The notes beneath the pieces were generated by a model, which saw nothing but the letters and a program-made list of their open reading frames with translations, had not been told where the DNA came from and made no database searches. A stretch of 64,000 nucleotides of DNA, from positions 434,001-498,000 of the forward strand of contig NZ_LVWA01000003.1 in NCBI RefSeq assembly GCF_001907195.1, written 5' to 3'. Shown here piece after piece: positions 63,086-64,000 of this stretch. The translations under genes and the position numbers were made by a program. The DNA comes from Pontibacter flavimaris. Its GTDB lineage: Bacteria > Bacteroidota > Bacteroidia > Cytophagales > Hymenobacteraceae. Each line of letters starts with the position of its first letter. The stretch's first letter is position 1.

Positions 63086-64000
63086 ATGGCAAATACACCT
63101 AACGAAGGCAAAAAATTCCTAGACAGTGTCCATCAGTATTTCGACCACGCTGCCAGCTACTCCAGGCTCAGCCCTGGCATCCTGGCGCAGATCAAAGCAA
63201 CGAACAGCGTGTACAAAGTATCGTTCCCGGTTGAGATAGACGGCCAGATTGAGGTAATTGAAGGGATACGCGTGCAGCACAGCCACCACAAGCTTCCCTC
63301 CAAGGGCGGCATCCGCTTCAGCATGCAGGTAGACGAGGACGAAGTAAAAGCACTGGCCACCCTGATGACGTTTAAATGCGCCGTGGTGGACGTGCCCTTT
63401 GGCGGTGCCAAGGGAGGTGTAAAAATCAACCCCAGGACCAGCTCGGTTAAAACGCTGGAGAGGGTAACCCGCCGCTACGCTGCCGAGCTGATCAAGAAGA
63501 ACCTGATTGGCCCGGGCATGGATGTGCCTGCCCCCGACTACGGTACGGGCAGCCGCGAGATGGCCTGGATTGCCGATACCTACCAGGCGCTAAAGTATGG
63601 CGAGACTAACGCGCTGGGCTGCGTGACGGGCAAACCCGTGGGCCAGGGAGGCATCCGAGGACGTGCGGAGGCCACCGGCCTGGGCATTTACTTCGGCCTG
63701 CGCGAGCTGCTGGCCGACACGGAGATGCTGAGCGGCAAGGGCCTGTCCGGCAACTCGATGGAGGGCAAGCGCCTGATTGTGCAGGGCCTGGGCAATGTGG
63801 GCTACCACGCCGCCTTCTTCTGCCAGCAGGACGGGGCCGTCATCATAGGCATAGCCGAGCGTGAGGGAGGCATCTACAACGAGAACGGCATTGATGTGAA
63901 GGAGGCATTCAAGCACCGCAGCGAGAACGGCTCCATCCTCAACTTCAAGGACTGCAAGAACTTTGAGAACTCGGAGGAGATGCTGGAGCTGGAGTGCGAC
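63086..64000 (+). CDS. Glutamate (Glu/Leu/Phe/Val) dehydrogenase, 5' part, cut by window edge
   Basis: Open from the ATG at 63086 to the window end: 305 codons of about 420. The dimerisation domain has HHKLPSKGGIRFS. MTFKCAVVDVPFGGAKGGV holds the substrate and catalytic lysines. GPGMDVPAPDYGT and GKPVGQGGIRGRAEATG follow. The Rossmann domain begins at LIVQGLGNVGYHAA. It converts glutamate and oxoglutarate reversibly with NAD(P). An insert of about ten residues (LSGKGLSGNSMEGK) precedes the Rossmann part. The glutamate link to the arginine genes is only thematic. Confidence 0.92.
   Translation, partial: MANTPNEGKKFLDSVHQYFDHAASYSRLSPGILAQIKATNSVYKVSFPVEIDGQIEVIEGIRVQHSHHKLPSKGGIRFSMQVDEDEVKALATLMTFKCAVVDVPFGGAKGGVKINPRTSSVKTLERVTRRYAAELIKKNLIGPGMDVPAPDYGTGSREMAWIADTYQALKYGETNALGCVTGKPVGQGGIRGRAEATGLGIYFGLRELLADTEMLSGKGLSGNSMEGKRLIVQGLGNVGYHAAFFCQQDGAVIIGIAEREGGIYNENGIDVKEAFKHRSENGSILNFKDCKNFENSEEMLELECD

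Noticed and set aside
1..64000. Prophage, integrative element or defence island
   Set aside because: All genes are housekeeping or transport functions with uniform organisation; no integrase, transposase, restriction or toxin genes were seen.

Overview
The window looks like a chromosomal segment of a Bacteroidota bacterium, most likely a halotolerant member of the Cytophagales (Hymenobacteraceae, Pontibacter-like). The genus is an inference. The evidence is the gene content: an N-succinylornithine-type argF', DUF3822, DUF4296 and DUF1573 proteins, Bat-type VWA genes and a PorE-like OmpA protein. In addition, most starts lack Shine-Dalgarno sequences, and some promoters match TTG...TAnnTTTG. 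GC is in the mid 50s by eye. I see no phage, transposase, integrase, tRNA, rRNA or CRISPR, so this is core genome.

Layout: (1) 1-6.8 kb, minus strand: an arginine operon, GNAT synthase candidate > argG > argC > argD > argF' > argB > proC, with a promoter at about 6.8 kb. (2) 6.8-9.3 kb: a highly structured RNA-like stretch ending in a terminator, a small membrane protein and a PDZ/retropepsin-like protease. (3) 9.3-24.2 kb: mostly ion transport. It holds a sodium:solute symporter with a GNAT enzyme and an ornithine-racemase-like protein, then NhaA, a two-domain universal stress protein, the full mrpABCDEFG antiporter operon, a Pnkp-type metallophosphatase and a ClC transporter with CBS domains. 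(4) 24.6-31.5 kb: menC, then egtB-egtD plus a fold-type I PLP enzyme (ergothioneine), a MATE pump and a DUF922 protein. (5) 31.6-44.6 kb: a Rieske oxidoreductase, a CsaA-like protein, a shortened Bat operon (DUF58, DUF4381-like, BatA), YggS, GDPD, small DUF proteins, a CaCA-type antiporter, DUF1573, an SF1 helicase and a thioesterase. (6) 44.6-54.1 kb: two NUDIX proteins, DUF3822, coaD, pyrE, a PorE-like OmpA protein, queE, folD and lepA. (7) 54.3-64 kb: DUF1003, the fused acyl-CoA mutase icmF, an Rnk/GreA-like factor, an FMN-binding glutamate synthase family protein, two tiny membrane proteins with acidic tails, an FKBP, a SpoIIAA-like protein and the first 305 codons of a glutamate dehydrogenase.

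The most unusual feature is not a gene. The heptamer TATACTT (AAGTATA on the other strand) occurs about 140 times by hand count, against about five expected from base composition. It is found on both strands, in all reading frames of genes, and very densely between genes. It forms perfect tandem arrays (62245-62272) and inverted pairs that build terminator-like hairpins (29304-29347, 39831-39870, 51149-51200, 62207-62252). In at least one place it sits where a -7 promoter element would be (6774-6801). This resembles the layout of DNA uptake sequences or other highly iterated motifs, and I know of no description of it.
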